57,884 nucleotides of DNA from Deltaproteobacteria bacterium. Lineage in GTDB: Bacteria; Desulfobacterota; Binatia; HRBIN30. Each line of letters starts with the position of its first letter. The first letter of the stretch is position 1. Shown in pieces: positions 41,988-51,732 of the stretch. Below the pieces are notes generated by a model. The model was given only the letters and a program-made list of their open reading frames with translations, was not told the DNA's origin and did no database searches. The DNA lies in assembly GCA_016200585.1 (NCBI GenBank), contig JACQEN010000198.1:1-57884 (forward strand). The letters are read 5' to 3'. The position numbers and the translations under genes are program-made.

Positions 41988-42928
41988 CAGCATGCGGTGC
42001 GCCGGCGGAATTGTTCGAGGTCCGCAGCGGTTGGGAGCGAGGGGATAGCTCCGAGTCTGGTACAGGCGAGGCTACCGGCGACGACCGCTCGCCGTACCGC
42101 ACTTTCATCATCGAGGCCTGCAGCGAGCGCAGCGGCCAGTGTACCTACGAAGGCGTCGCCGGCAGCCGTGGTGTCGACGACCTCGACAGCCGGCGCAGCG
42201 ACGTGTGTGCTGCCTTGGTCACTGAGCAGCACGGCTCCGCTGCTTCCGAGCGTTACCACCATTCTCTGCGTTCCGGTGCGAAGCATCGATGCGGCGTGCA
42301 GCGCGTCGCCCGCCGAGCGCACCGGTGCATGGGCCAGTTGCTCGGCCTCGACCTCGTTGACCACGATCCAGGCCGGTGCCCGCAGCAGATCGCGGGGCAA
42401 CGCCTGCGCCGGTGCGGCATTCAAGAGCACCGGGACGTCGCGTTCGGCGGCTTGGCGAATTGCTGCGTCGACGGTCGACAAGGGGACCTCCAGTTGCAGC
42501 ACGACGAGTGCGACGTCTAGCCAAGCGCTTGTCGCGCTGGCCAGGTCCTCGGCCGTGAGCCGCTGGTTGGCGCCGGATGCAACGATGATGGCGTTGCGGC
42601 CTTGCGCATCGATGAAAACGTGACCCGTGCCGGTGGGTGCCGTCGGATCGACGAGCACGTGCTCGAACCCGACGCCGGCTCGCTGCAGTTCGTCGCGCAG
42701 CATCGATCCGAAGCTGTCATTGCCGATACGCCCGATCATCGCGACTGCCGAGCCCATGCGCGCCGCTGCGACGGCTTGATTGGCACCCTTACCTCCGGCA
42801 GCGAGATGAAATTGGCCACCGATGACGGTTTCTCCGGGGAGCGGCAGGCGCGCTGCCTGGGCTACCAGATCAGCGTTGAGACTGCCGATGACGAGCACTT
42901 TGCGGCGACGGTCGGTTGACGCGGTCAT
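41987..42928 (-). CDS. rbsK: ribokinase
   Basis: A 313-residue PfkB-family kinase that phosphorylates ribose at O5. VIGSLNADLVAQAARLP, the substrate motif GGKGANQAVAAARMG and the catalytic DTTAAGDAFVGTLAAAL with its anion hole and Asp base are all present. Length is standard. The ATG at 42928 overlaps the TGA of the nucleoside hydrolase remnant (ATGA), showing that the two were an operon in which ribose from nucleoside cleavage was fed to RbsK. Confidence 0.93.
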   Translation of the reverse strand: MTASTDRRRKVLVIGSLNADLVAQAARLPLPGETVIGGQFHLAAGGKGANQAVAAARMGSAVAMIGRIGNDSFGSMLRDELQRAGVGFEHVLVDPTAPTGTGHVFIDAQGRNAIIVASGANQRLTAEDLASATSAWLDVALVVLQLEVPLSTVDAAIRQAAERDVPVLLNAAPAQALPRDLLRAPAWIVVNEVEAEQLAHAPVRSAGDALHAASMLRTGTQRMVVTLGSSGAVLLSDQGSTHVAAPAVEVVDTTAAGDAFVGTLAAALAAGLDDESAVRRAVVAGSLACTRLGAIPSLPTAADLEQFRRRTAC

Positions 42929-43089
42929 TGCAGGCTCAGCACTCGCCGCATGACGAATTCGACGAAGCGCGACGCATCGACGTCGACGGCAACGTCGAGC
43001 TCCGGGGCGCCGGTGTCCGGAATCAAGCGGAAGACATCGTCGACGTCCGTGCCGGCGTCCGTGTCGAGGAGGATTGGGAGCGCGACCAT
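42925..43089 (-). pseudogene. internally deleted nucleoside hydrolase
   Basis: A 54-codon frame starts MVALPILLDTDAGTDVDDVF, the calcium-binding DTDxGxDxDD signature of inosine-uridine preferring nucleoside hydrolases, and ends LDVAVDVDASRFVEFVMRRV, matching the family's extreme C-terminus. The middle, roughly 250 residues in a normal gene of about 310, is missing and the two ends are joined in frame. The stop remains overlapped with the ribokinase start, so the remnant could act as a coupling leader for RbsK. Confidence 0.7.
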
Positions 43090-43113
43090 AGTCGAGACGC
43101 AAGATCTGTCCGG

Positions 43114-43935
43114 TCAAGTCCGCTGCAGCACGGCATCGACGAAGCTCACGACGTCGTCGAGCACCTCCTCCTTGTTGGTCTCATTGAAGAGCTCATGGCG
43201 GCCGCCCGCGTAAACGTGCTCTTCGAGAAAATCGGTGCACAGGCGTCGCGCCGCATCGCGTGCCGGATCAAGCGGTACCAGCCGGTCGTCGTCGCCGTGA
43301 ATGAACAGACCGGGGACGTCGAGGGATGGTCCGGCAGCAACGCGGTCGATGGCTTCGAAAAGGCTCTTTAGTGTTTGCCGTGCAAACGGTCCGTGAAAGA
43401 CCAACGGGTCCTCGGCGTAAGCGCGGCCCACCTGTGGATCACGGGAGAGTGTTGCCGGGTCGATGGGAATTTCCGGAATCGGATCGAGGGCCAGGAGCTG
43501 CTTCATTTCCGGGTTGCCGCCGATTGCCGGTCCCGACAGAACCAAACCCATCAGCTCGGGCTCGTAACGCTGCGCAAAGCGCGCCGCGAGCAGCCCTCCC
43601 ATCGAGTGCCCGATCAATATCATCGGCAGGCGCGGATGGCGGCCGCGTGCAAAGTCGGCGACGGCATGGAGGTCGTCGACCATGGCCTCGACGTCTTCGA
43701 TCAGCGCCCGGTCGCCGTCGGACAAACCGTGTCCGCGGTGGTCGGGCGCGTAGACGGCGGCACCGTGAGCCACGAGACGCTGGGCGACATGTTCGTAGCG
43801 GCCGGCGTGCTCGCCGTAGCCGTGGGCCAGCAGCGCGATGTAGCGCGCCGTGGGCTCGCCCTCGGGCTCGCCCCAGGAATGGACGACGAGGCGTCCGCCA
43901 CTACCTCTGAGCTCGTGCTTTTCGGACTTCATCAT
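43114..43935 (-). CDS. alpha/beta hydrolase (monoacylglycerol lipase-like)
   Basis: A 273-residue serine hydrolase. ALLAHGYGEHAGRYEHVAQ supplies the oxyanion region, GHSMGG the nucleophile elbow, HGDDDRLVP the acid and GGRHELFNE the histidine, together the pattern of lysophospholipase/monoacylglycerol lipases. The cap region between about residues 140 and 200 is normal. Its ATG overlaps the stop of the next upstream esterase gene, so the pair is coupled. Confidence 0.87.
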   Translation of the reverse strand: MMKSEKHELRGSGGRLVVHSWGEPEGEPTARYIALLAHGYGEHAGRYEHVAQRLVAHGAAVYAPDHRGHGLSDGDRALIEDVEAMVDDLHAVADFARGRHPRLPMILIGHSMGGLLAARFAQRYEPELMGLVLSGPAIGGNPEMKQLLALDPIPEIPIDPATLSRDPQVGRAYAEDPLVFHGPFARQTLKSLFEAIDRVAAGPSLDVPGLFIHGDDDRLVPLDPARDAARRLCTDFLEEHVYAGGRHELFNETNKEEVLDDVVSFVDAVLQRT

Positions 43936-44900
43936 GCGGTTCTCGGATCTCCTGAGAGTGTTTGCTTCACAAAAGTCAGCTGCGCCTGAATCATCAATTG
44001 GGCGATGCCGGTCGGAAAGGCGTGGAAGCCGTGGATCGACTCGGGGAAGATCTGCAGCTCGGCGTGGTTGCCGGCGGCCTGCCAGCGCGCCGCCATGAAC
44101 AGGTTGTCGTCGAGCAGCGGGTCAAGCGCGCCGACGGTGAACAGCGCCGGCGGCATGCCGTGCAAGTCGGCCCACAACGGCGACACCTGCGGATCGCGGC
44201 GCTGCTCGACCGACCAGCCGGGCGTGAACTGGTCGTAGAACCACTGCATGATCGGCGTCGACAGCACCAGGTTGCGCACGCCCCAGTTGCGCTGGCTCGG
44301 GGTCATTCCGAGATCGTACGCACCGAAGACCAGATTGGCGCCGCTGAAATGCTTTGCCGCGCCGTGCCGGTCGCGCATTCGCAGCAGCGTCAGCGCCGAC
44401 AGGTGCGCACCGGCGGATTCGCCGCCGATGAGCAAACGGTCGGCACCGAACTCGCGCTTGGCGTTCTCGACCAGCCAACAAGCGGCGGCCTCGCAGTCGT
44501 CAGGTCCGGCAGGGTAGGGGTGCTCAGGCGCCAGGCGATACTCGACGCTCACCGCAGCCAGGTTGGCGGTAAGTCCGAGCATCTGTAGCAGTTGATCTTG
44601 TTGATCGGCCGCGCCGAGGACCCAGCCGCCACCGTGAATGTGCAGGTAGACGCCGTCGATCTTCTCGGGAACGAATACGCGCAGGTTGATGTCGCCCGCC
44701 GGCCCGTGGATCGTGCGGTTGCGGCACTCGTCCATGTACACCGGCTTGGGCAATACGCCCGTACCGTCGATGCGCTGCGCCCGCTGTACCTGCGGATCGA
44801 CCGTGTACATCGGCGGGATCGCCCCCAACACCTGCTCGATCTTCGCATTCAGATCACGCGACTCGTTGAGAAGCTCCTCGGAAACGTTCACCCAGCTCAT
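43932..44900 (-). CDS. alpha/beta hydrolase of the hormone-sensitive lipase family
   Basis: A 322-residue esterase. HGGGWVLGAADQ is the HGGG oxyanion motif, GGESAGAHLS the nucleophile motif (GxSAG), ALDPLLDD carries the acid and ESIHGF the catalytic His. ATG 44900 has AGGAG upstream. It heads the five-gene minus-strand operon and is divergent from the GH1 gene across about 250 bases. It probably hydrolyses short acyl esters. Confidence 0.9.
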   Translation of the reverse strand: MSWVNVSEELLNESRDLNAKIEQVLGAIPPMYTVDPQVQRAQRIDGTGVLPKPVYMDECRNRTIHGPAGDINLRVFVPEKIDGVYLHIHGGGWVLGAADQQDQLLQMLGLTANLAAVSVEYRLAPEHPYPAGPDDCEAAACWLVENAKREFGADRLLIGGESAGAHLSALTLLRMRDRHGAAKHFSGANLVFGAYDLGMTPSQRNWGVRNLVLSTPIMQWFYDQFTPGWSVEQRRDPQVSPLWADLHGMPPALFTVGALDPLLDDNLFMAARWQAAGNHAELQIFPESIHGFHAFPTGIAQLMIQAQLTFVKQTLSGDPRTA

Positions 44901-44963
44901 GTGCTGCTCCTACGACAGGGGCCGGGCGTAAGGCAACCGACCGGGCCGGTGGCGACTTGAATT

Positions 44964-45019
44964 GACGATTTGTGATCGAACCATTTTACGTTTGAGTCCC
45001 CGATCGACAATCGTCGACG
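44964..45019. repeat. palindromic array of GACGATT-type words
   Basis: GACGATTTGTGATCG (44964-44978) is nearly complementary to the segment at 45001-45019 (CGATCGACAATCGTCGACG). It sits in the divergent promoter region between the esterase and GH1 genes. Confidence 0.6.
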
Positions 45020-45151
45020 ACGGCAACAGTCATCAAGGCTCTTTGGCGTTCGAGTCAAGGCCCGACACTACCCGCTGGCGGCCCGTATTGCGCTTGCCCT
45101 CTTTCTGTGGTCGGTGTTGCCGTTCGAAAGAAGTGGCGAAGAGGCGAACGG

Positions 45152-46519
45152 ATGACGGACATGGAATTGTACGGGCTGCGCGCTTCGGATTTCGGCGCGG
45201 GTTTCACTTGGGGCGTGGCAACGGCGTCGTATCAAATCGAAGGCGCTTGGAACGTCGACGGCAAGGGGCCGTCGATCTGGGACACGTTCACGCACCGGCG
45301 GCGCTGGCCGCTGCCAACCGTGCGCAGCGGCGAGAACGGTGACGTCGCGTGCGACTTCTACCACCGCTACCGCGACGACGTGACCTTGTCGTGGAGCCTT
45401 GGCTTTGGGGCAAAACGCTTCTCCATCTCCTGGCCGCGGGTGCTGCCGATGGGTGTAGGGCGGGTCAACGCAGCCGGTCTCGACTTCTACTCGCGTGTCG
45501 TCGACGCTTGTCTGGAAAACGGGCTCGACCCGTGGATCACGCTCTATCACTGGGATCTGCCGCAAGCGTTGCAGGACCGCGGTGGTTGGGCCAATCGCGA
45601 CATTGTCGGCTGGTTCAGCGATTACGCCCGCGTGGTGGCGGAGCGTCTCGGCGACCGCGTCAAGCGCTGGATGGTGTTCAACGAGCCGTTGTCCTTCTGC
45701 GCCGGTGGCTACCTCATCGGTGCGGGAGCGCCTGGGATCTTCAGCCGGCAGAAGTTCCTGGCCAGCGTCCATCACGTCAATCTCTGTCAAGCGGCGGCGG
45801 CGAAAGTGCTGCGCGACAAGGTCGCCAATGCGGTGGTCGGCACGACCCATGTCACCGCGCCGGTGAAGGCGACCGGGGATTCGGCGCGGCATCTGCGTGC
45901 GCAGCGCAGTCTCGACGCGCTGCTCAATCGCGTCTACATCGAGCCCAATCTGGGTCTCGGCTATCCGACCAACGACTGCGGATTGCTGCGGCCGATCGAG
46001 CGCTACATTCTTTCGGATGACGAACGCGCCATCCAGGTCGATTTCGACTTCATCGGCGCGCAGTACTACACACGCGTTTCGGCCCCGCCGTTGCCGATTC
46101 CCTTGGTCGGGACTTTGCCGCGCCGCGACCAGGACTTTCGGCGCTACGAGATCAACGTTCTGGGCAACACCACGCAGCCCGAGGGAATCTATGAAGCGCT
46201 GGAGCGCCTGCATTCCTACAAGCGCTTCCCGAGCATCGTCGTTACCGAGAACGGCACCTCGGTTCCGGATGATCTCGAAGGCGACCGCGTCTACGATGTG
46301 CGGCGCATCGACTACTATCGGCGTCACCTGGCACAGGTCCTGCGCGCCAAAGGCGACGGCATGCCGATCGACGGCTACTTCTGCTGGTCGCTGCTCGACA
46401 ACTTCGAGTGGGCCGAAGGCTACGTGCCGCGCTTTGGCTTGGTGTACGTCGACTACGCGACGCAAAAGCGTGTCGTGAAGGATTCAGGCTACTGGTTCAA
46501 GCAGTTCCTCTCGGTTTGA
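45152..46519 (+). CDS. GH1 family beta-glucosidase
   Basis: A 455-residue glycoside hydrolase family 1 enzyme. FTWGVATASYQIEGAW is the N-terminal signature, FNEP carries the acid/base Glu and VTENG the nucleophile Glu. SLLDNFEWAEGYVPRFGLVYVD is the aglycone-site region near the C-terminus (shown in part). ATG 45152 follows GAAGAGG. There is no signal peptide, so it acts on imported disaccharides. A GH3 gene follows 24 bases later. Confidence 0.95.
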   Translation: MTDMELYGLRASDFGAGFTWGVATASYQIEGAWNVDGKGPSIWDTFTHRRRWPLPTVRSGENGDVACDFYHRYRDDVTLSWSLGFGAKRFSISWPRVLPMGVGRVNAAGLDFYSRVVDACLENGLDPWITLYHWDLPQALQDRGGWANRDIVGWFSDYARVVAERLGDRVKRWMVFNEPLSFCAGGYLIGAGAPGIFSRQKFLASVHHVNLCQAAAAKVLRDKVANAVVGTTHVTAPVKATGDSARHLRAQRSLDALLNRVYIEPNLGLGYPTNDCGLLRPIERYILSDDERAIQVDFDFIGAQYYTRVSAPPLPIPLVGTLPRRDQDFRRYEINVLGNTTQPEGIYEALERLHSYKRFPSIVVTENGTSVPDDLEGDRVYDVRRIDYYRRHLAQVLRAKGDGMPIDGYFCWSLLDNFEWAEGYVPRFGLVYVDYATQKRVVKDSGYWFKQFLSV

Positions 46520-46543
46520 AACGACCTGCTGGAGGCTTTCGAT

Positions 46544-48688
46544 ATGAGCACGCAGTTCTCTGAAGCGGCGGCGCGGGTGCGAGCCGGTGCCGATGCGCGT
46601 AAGGAAGCGCGGCAATTGGTTGCGCAGATGACCCTGGACGAAAAGCTTGGCTGCCTCGACGGCGATACGCCGTTCTGGGACGGGCTCATCGACAGCATCC
46701 GGGGCGGCTATTTCCAACACCCGTGGCCGGCGGCTGCGGTGCCGCGGCTCGGGATTCCTGGGATTCAGTTCAGCGATGGACCGCGCGGCATCGTTCTCGG
46801 TAAGTGCACGGCCTTTCCGGTCAGCATGGCGCGCGGTGCGACGTTTGCCCCCGACCTCGAGGAGCGCATCGGCGAGGCCATCGGTCGCGAGCTGCGGGCG
46901 GTGGGCGCGACCTACTACGGCGGTGTCTGTGTCAACCTTCTGCGCCATCCGGCTTGGGGAAGGGCTCAGGAAACCTACGGGGAAGATCCGTTCCACGTCG
47001 GCGAAATGGGTGCGGCGCTGGCCTGCGGCATACAGAATTACGGCTTGGCGTGCGTCAAGCACTTCGCCTGCAACTCGATGGAGAACGCGCGCTTCAAGGT
47101 CGACGTCACTGCCGACGAACGCGCTCTGCACGAGGTCTACCTGCCGCACTTCAAGCGTGTCGTCGATGCGGGCGTGGCCAGCGTGATGAGCGCTTACAAT
47201 TCGGTCAACGGTGATTGGTGCGGGCAGAACCGTGAGCTCTTGACGACGATCCTGCGCGACGAGTGGGGCTTCGATGGTTTCGTCATCTCCGATTTTCAGA
47301 TGGGGCTGCGCGACGCCGTGCAGTCTGTCGAAGCCGGGCTCGATATCGAGATGCCCTATCTGCAGCTGCGGCATCAAAACCTGCCCGCCGCCGTTGCCGA
47401 CGGCCGTCTGCTCATGGAAGCGGTCGAACGAAGCGTCGAACGGACGGTTGCCACGCTTCTGCGCTTCGCGCACTTGCTGAAACAAGAGCCGCAGGAGACG
47501 GCGGTGATCGCCTGTGCCCCGCATCGCGACCTGGCGCGCGAGGCGGCGCAGAAAAGCATCGTGCTGCTGCGCAACGAAGGCGGTGTTCTGCCGCTCGATG
47601 GCGCCAAGTTGCAGCGTGTGGCGGTGATCGGCGAGCTATCGGCGAAGCCGAACATCGGCGACGGTGGTTCGAGCAACGTCCATCCGCCGCACATCGTCAC
47701 CCCGCTCGAAGGTTTGCGCGCGGCGCTGCCGCACGTCGATGTGACCTACGACGACGGCACCGACTTGGCACGCGCGTCGGCTGCCGCCGCCGAAGCAGAC
47801 GTCGTGCTTGCCGTCGTCGGCTACACGCATCGCGACGAAGGCGAGTTCATCCCGAGGGACATCGGCGAGCTCTTTCAGTTGTTTCCCCCGATGACCGACC
47901 CGACAACGCCGGAGCGCTTGCGCGACGCGATCGCCGAGGCAACCTCGGGTGGTGGTTTTTCTCCCGGCGGCGACCGGGCGCGACTGACCCTCAGCGAAGG
48001 GCAGGAGGTGCTGATCGAAACGCTTGCCGCGGCCAATCCACGCACGATCGTTGCCGTGATGGGCGGCAGCGCGGTGATCATGGAACGCTGGCGGCAGCGT
48101 GTCGCTGCTTTGTTGCTGCTGTGGTACCCCGGCATGGAAGGCGGGCACGCGCTTGCCGATGTGCTGCTCGGCAAGGTGAATCCCAGCGGGCGCCTGCCTT
48201 TTGTGATTCCGACCAAGAGCGAGCACCTGCCGCGTTTTGATCGCGACGCCAACCGCGAGACTTACGATCTCTGGCACGGCCAGTGGAAGCTCGACCGCGA
48301 CGGTAACCAGGCGGCGTATTCGTTCGGCTTCGGGTTGTCGTACACGACGTTTGCGCTCGAAGACCCGCAAGTCACCGGCAAGACAACCGAGGGGACGGTG
48401 ACGGTGAAGGTCCGCAACACGGGATCTCGTGCCGGTGCAACCGTCGTGCAAGTGTACGGTGGTCTGCCGAAATCAGGCTTCGAAAGACCGCCGCGCCGAT
48501 TACTTGGTTTCACGCGAGTCGAAATCGACGCCGGAGAGACACGCCGCGTCGAGATTCCCGTTTCACTACGCACCATCGCCGTGCGGCAGAACGGCCAGTG
48601 GGTCATCGAGCCCGGACGCTACGAGCTCAGCGTCGCGCACTACGCCGGCGATCCAAGCGCGAGCAGCGTGTTTGTTTCGTACCCTTGA
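46544..48688 (+). CDS. GH3 family beta-glucosidase with fibronectin III-like domain
   Basis: A 714-residue GH3 enzyme. The (alpha/beta)8 domain contains QFSDGPRGIVLGK, YGEDPFHVGEMG, ACVKHFACNS and the nucleophile Asp in FVISDFQMGL. The alpha/beta sandwich domain follows (RVAVIGELSAKPNIGDGGSS), then a C-terminal FnIII-like domain (VTVKVRNTGSRAGATVVQVY onwards). There is no signal peptide. It pairs with the upstream GH1 gene in a cytoplasmic glucoside-degrading operon. Confidence 0.94.
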   Translation: MSTQFSEAAARVRAGADARKEARQLVAQMTLDEKLGCLDGDTPFWDGLIDSIRGGYFQHPWPAAAVPRLGIPGIQFSDGPRGIVLGKCTAFPVSMARGATFAPDLEERIGEAIGRELRAVGATYYGGVCVNLLRHPAWGRAQETYGEDPFHVGEMGAALACGIQNYGLACVKHFACNSMENARFKVDVTADERALHEVYLPHFKRVVDAGVASVMSAYNSVNGDWCGQNRELLTTILRDEWGFDGFVISDFQMGLRDAVQSVEAGLDIEMPYLQLRHQNLPAAVADGRLLMEAVERSVERTVATLLRFAHLLKQEPQETAVIACAPHRDLAREAAQKSIVLLRNEGGVLPLDGAKLQRVAVIGELSAKPNIGDGGSSNVHPPHIVTPLEGLRAALPHVDVTYDDGTDLARASAAAAEADVVLAVVGYTHRDEGEFIPRDIGELFQLFPPMTDPTTPERLRDAIAEATSGGGFSPGGDRARLTLSEGQEVLIETLAAANPRTIVAVMGGSAVIMERWRQRVAALLLLWYPGMEGGHALADVLLGKVNPSGRLPFVIPTKSEHLPRFDRDANRETYDLWHGQWKLDRDGNQAAYSFGFGLSYTTFALEDPQVTGKTTEGTVTVKVRNTGSRAGATVVQVYGGLPKSGFERPPRRLLGFTRVEIDAGETRRVEIPVSLRTIAVRQNGQWVIEPGRYELSVAHYAGDPSASSVFVSYP

Positions 48689-48859
48689 GTGACTGGCATT
48701 GGGATCAGTCGGGCGGAAACGAAAGTGCTTGTTCCTGTACCGTGAGATGCGCTATGGCCGGTGCCCGAAGCTGAGTACAAGTCGCAAGTAAACGTCGGGT
48801 CGTTGGTTGGCGCGGGGGGCGCGTCGATCCTGGCGTTCCGTCTAGACAAGGGGGCAATC

Positions 48860-51682
48860 GTGAGAAAATTTCAATGGAGAGTGAGTCTACAGCGAGCCAT
48901 TGTGCTCGGAGCCGTACTCGCGGCGTTTGCGCCGCTCGCAGCCTCGGCCAGCAATTCGAACCTGCTTCTGATTGGTGGGCCGCGGCATCCGTTGTCGGCT
49001 CGACCCGGTATTCGTCAAGGCCAGGCTCCGGTAGGCCCTTCGCTCGCATACTATGGCGGGCGAGTTGTCTCGAATATGCAGGTCGTGCAGGTGCTGTATG
49101 GCGCCGGCCAGTATCTCTCGAACGTCAGCGATACCACTACACCGAGCCTGGCGACGTTCTACCAGGGCGTGCTCAACAGCCCCTACGTCGACTGGCTGTC
49201 GGAGTACGATACCAACATTACTGCGATCGGCGGCGGGTCGGGTACGAACCAGGCCATTGGACGCGGTAGCTTCGTCGGTCAGTACAGCATCACGCCGTCA
49301 CCTGAGAACAGTGGCGCGGTGATTGACGACACGCAGATCCAAAGCGAGCTGGCGGCGCAGATCCTGGCGGGACATCTGCCGTCGCCAACCTCCGATGTGG
49401 GGGGCAACAACAATACGTACTATGCCGTCTTCTTTCCGCTCGGCGTGGCGATCAAATCCGGCGGTGCAACCTCGTGCGTCGAGTTTTGTGCCTATCACAG
49501 CACTATCGCCGATATCAGCGGCCACGAAGTCTACTATGGCGTCCACCCGGACATGGAAAGCGGTTCAGGCTGCGAGTTTGGCTGCGGTGGCGGCAGTCCG
49601 TTCGAGAACTACACCTCGGTTGCTTCGCACGAGATGATCGAAACCATCACCGATCCCGAGGTCGGCCTCGCCACCGACTTTGCGCCGCCCCTTGCTTGGT
49701 ATGACATCGCGAATGGTGAGATCGGCGACATCTGCAACGCCAACCAAGGCACGATCGTCGGTGCCGACAACGTCACCTACACGGTGCAGAAAGAGTGGTC
49801 GAATCAGGCCAATGACTGCATTGTTCACGGCACTCTGCCGGTGCCCGCCGGTACGATTTCGTTGGAGCGGCCGAAGTACTCGTGTTCTTCGTCTATCGGA
49901 ATCACGGTTGCAGACAGCGACCTGGCAGGGAGCGGTTCCGTCAGTGTCGGCGTAACGACCGTTGGTGGCGATGCTGAGACCGTCGTCCTGGCGGAAACGC
50001 CGCCGGCTTCAGGTTCGTTCGTCGGAACGATTGTGGCTAACTCGGCCGTCTTGGTGGTCGGCGACGGAGTCCTCGAAGTTGCCGATGGCGACAGTCTCAC
50101 GGCCACCTACAATGATGCCGACAATGGCAACGGCCAGCCGGCAACCGTACAATCGAGCGCATCCATTGATTGCACGGCTCCAATGATCACCAACGTGCAA
50201 AGCAGCGCCGTCGGCGGGTCGCACGCCACGGTAGCCTTCGATACGAATGAACCGACCACGTCGCAGGTGCGCTATGGCCTCTCGTGCGCGACCCTCAATT
50301 CAACCCAAACAACCTCCAGCCTCGATACGGCGCATCAGGTAGCGTTGACCGGACTCAGCTCGACGACGCAGTACTTCTATTCCGTCGTGGCCAGCGATGC
50401 GGTCGGGAATGCGACCACGGATGACAACAGTGGTAGCTGTTATTCGTTCACGACGGTCGTGACCTCCGACTATTTCACCGAGCTCTTCGATGCGGACGAC
50501 AACGATCTCCACAACCAGGTGTTGACCTTTACCCCGGATGGCTCGGCGAGCTTTTACCACGTGTGTCGATCGACGACGACGACGTTTCCGACGGATCCCA
50601 GTGGCGGACAGACGCTGAAGCTCGACGACGACGACTCCATACAGGTCGATCTGACCGGCGCAGCCCAAGTTCGTCTGTACGGAGTCGCGTACAGCTCGTT
50701 CTTCGTGGGCAGCAATGGCTACCTGACGTTCGGCGATAGCGACAGCAACTACTACCCGACGTTCGACGGCCACTTCAATCTGCCGCGCGTTGCGCCGATG
50801 TTCGATGACCTCGACCCGACGGCGGGCGGACGTATCTCGTGGAAGCAGCTCAGCGACCGCGTCGCGGTCACCTACTACAACGTACCGGAATTCAGCACCA
50901 AGAATTCGAACAGCTTCCAGGTCGAGCTCTTCTTCGACGGAACGATCCGCATGACTCAGCTCCACCTCGACGCGCTCAACGCGCTCGTCGGCCTGTCTGA
51001 CGGTTCCGGGGTTTCCGCCGATTTCGCTGAAAGTGATCTATCGACGTATGCATTCTGTTCGGACTTCATCCCGGGCGGCGGCGTGTCGCAAACCGACTGC
51101 GTTCATGAGTGGTACGGTGCGATCAATTCGGTTGCCACGAACCGTCCGTCAGGGCACCGAGTCGACTGTACCGACGACGACCCCGGTTGCGATGTGGGTG
51201 CTACGACAGGCGATGGCGCGTGTACGTTTCAGGTCAGCCTTTGCCTGAATCGAACGGATCCGCGCTTGCTCTGCACGCCGACTGACGTTCGCAGCGTCAA
51301 CCTGATTCAGCCTGGAACAAAGCCGCGGGATGCGACGCAGGCGGCAAACCGAAGCGCGTTGGAAAGCGCAATGACTGATCTTGGCGGGCAGGTGCAAGGA
51401 TGGTGCACCAACGCGGGCCCAAGTCACCAGCATTCCTGCAGCAGCAACGCGCAGTGTGATTCTGCACCCGGCAGCGGAGACGGCCAGTGTCGGCGCAACG
51501 TCGTGTTTACGCCGGCGCTGGCAACACCGAATATCTGTTCGGCTCCGATCGCGATCCGCGTGCCACTGCGCGGGCCACACTTTACGAAGGGTGTACAACA
51601 CCTGCGCTTGGCGGCGCGCCGATCCGATCAAGCACCGGCGGATCGGGATTCTCTGACGTTGATTTGTCACGCCCAGCGCTGA
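48860..51682 (+). CDS. secreted EXORDIUM-like multidomain protein
   Basis: A 940-residue secreted protein. A GTG at 48860 gives a signal peptide (AIVLGAVLAAFAPLAASA). The first domain (about 25-340) resembles the plant EXORDIUM/phi-1 family, including YYGGRVVSNMQVVQVLYG and the SHEMIETITDP segment, whose HExxE resembles a metal site. Next come Ig/FnIII-like segments (about 380-520; TTSQVRYGLSC ... LTGLSSTTQYFYSVV), then a beta-rich domain with FFVGSNGYLTFGDSDSNYYPTF (shown in part). A Cys-rich tail (CSSNAQCDSAPGSGDGQC) follows, then a C-terminal beta domain. It is a modular cell-surface or secreted protein of unknown role. Confidence 0.7.
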   Translation: MRKFQWRVSLQRAIVLGAVLAAFAPLAASASNSNLLLIGGPRHPLSARPGIRQGQAPVGPSLAYYGGRVVSNMQVVQVLYGAGQYLSNVSDTTTPSLATFYQGVLNSPYVDWLSEYDTNITAIGGGSGTNQAIGRGSFVGQYSITPSPENSGAVIDDTQIQSELAAQILAGHLPSPTSDVGGNNNTYYAVFFPLGVAIKSGGATSCVEFCAYHSTIADISGHEVYYGVHPDMESGSGCEFGCGGGSPFENYTSVASHEMIETITDPEVGLATDFAPPLAWYDIANGEIGDICNANQGTIVGADNVTYTVQKEWSNQANDCIVHGTLPVPAGTISLERPKYSCSSSIGITVADSDLAGSGSVSVGVTTVGGDAETVVLAETPPASGSFVGTIVANSAVLVVGDGVLEVADGDSLTATYNDADNGNGQPATVQSSASIDCTAPMITNVQSSAVGGSHATVAFDTNEPTTSQVRYGLSCATLNSTQTTSSLDTAHQVALTGLSSTTQYFYSVVASDAVGNATTDDNSGSCYSFTTVVTSDYFTELFDADDNDLHNQVLTFTPDGSASFYHVCRSTTTTFPTDPSGGQTLKLDDDDSIQVDLTGAAQVRLYGVAYSSFFVGSNGYLTFGDSDSNYYPTFDGHFNLPRVAPMFDDLDPTAGGRISWKQLSDRVAVTYYNVPEFSTKNSNSFQVELFFDGTIRMTQLHLDALNALVGLSDGSGVSADFAESDLSTYAFCSDFIPGGGVSQTDCVHEWYGAINSVATNRPSGHRVDCTDDDPGCDVGATTGDGACTFQVSLCLNRTDPRLLCTPTDVRSVNLIQPGTKPRDATQAANRSALESAMTDLGGQVQGWCTNAGPSHQHSCSSNAQCDSAPGSGDGQCRRNVVFTPALATPNICSAPIAIRVPLRGPHFTKGVQHLRLAARRSDQAPADRDSLTLICHAQR

Positions 51683-51732
51683 CGCTCCGGGCGTGGGCTT
51701 TGCAAAAGAATTGCGGTTTCGCCATCGACGAA

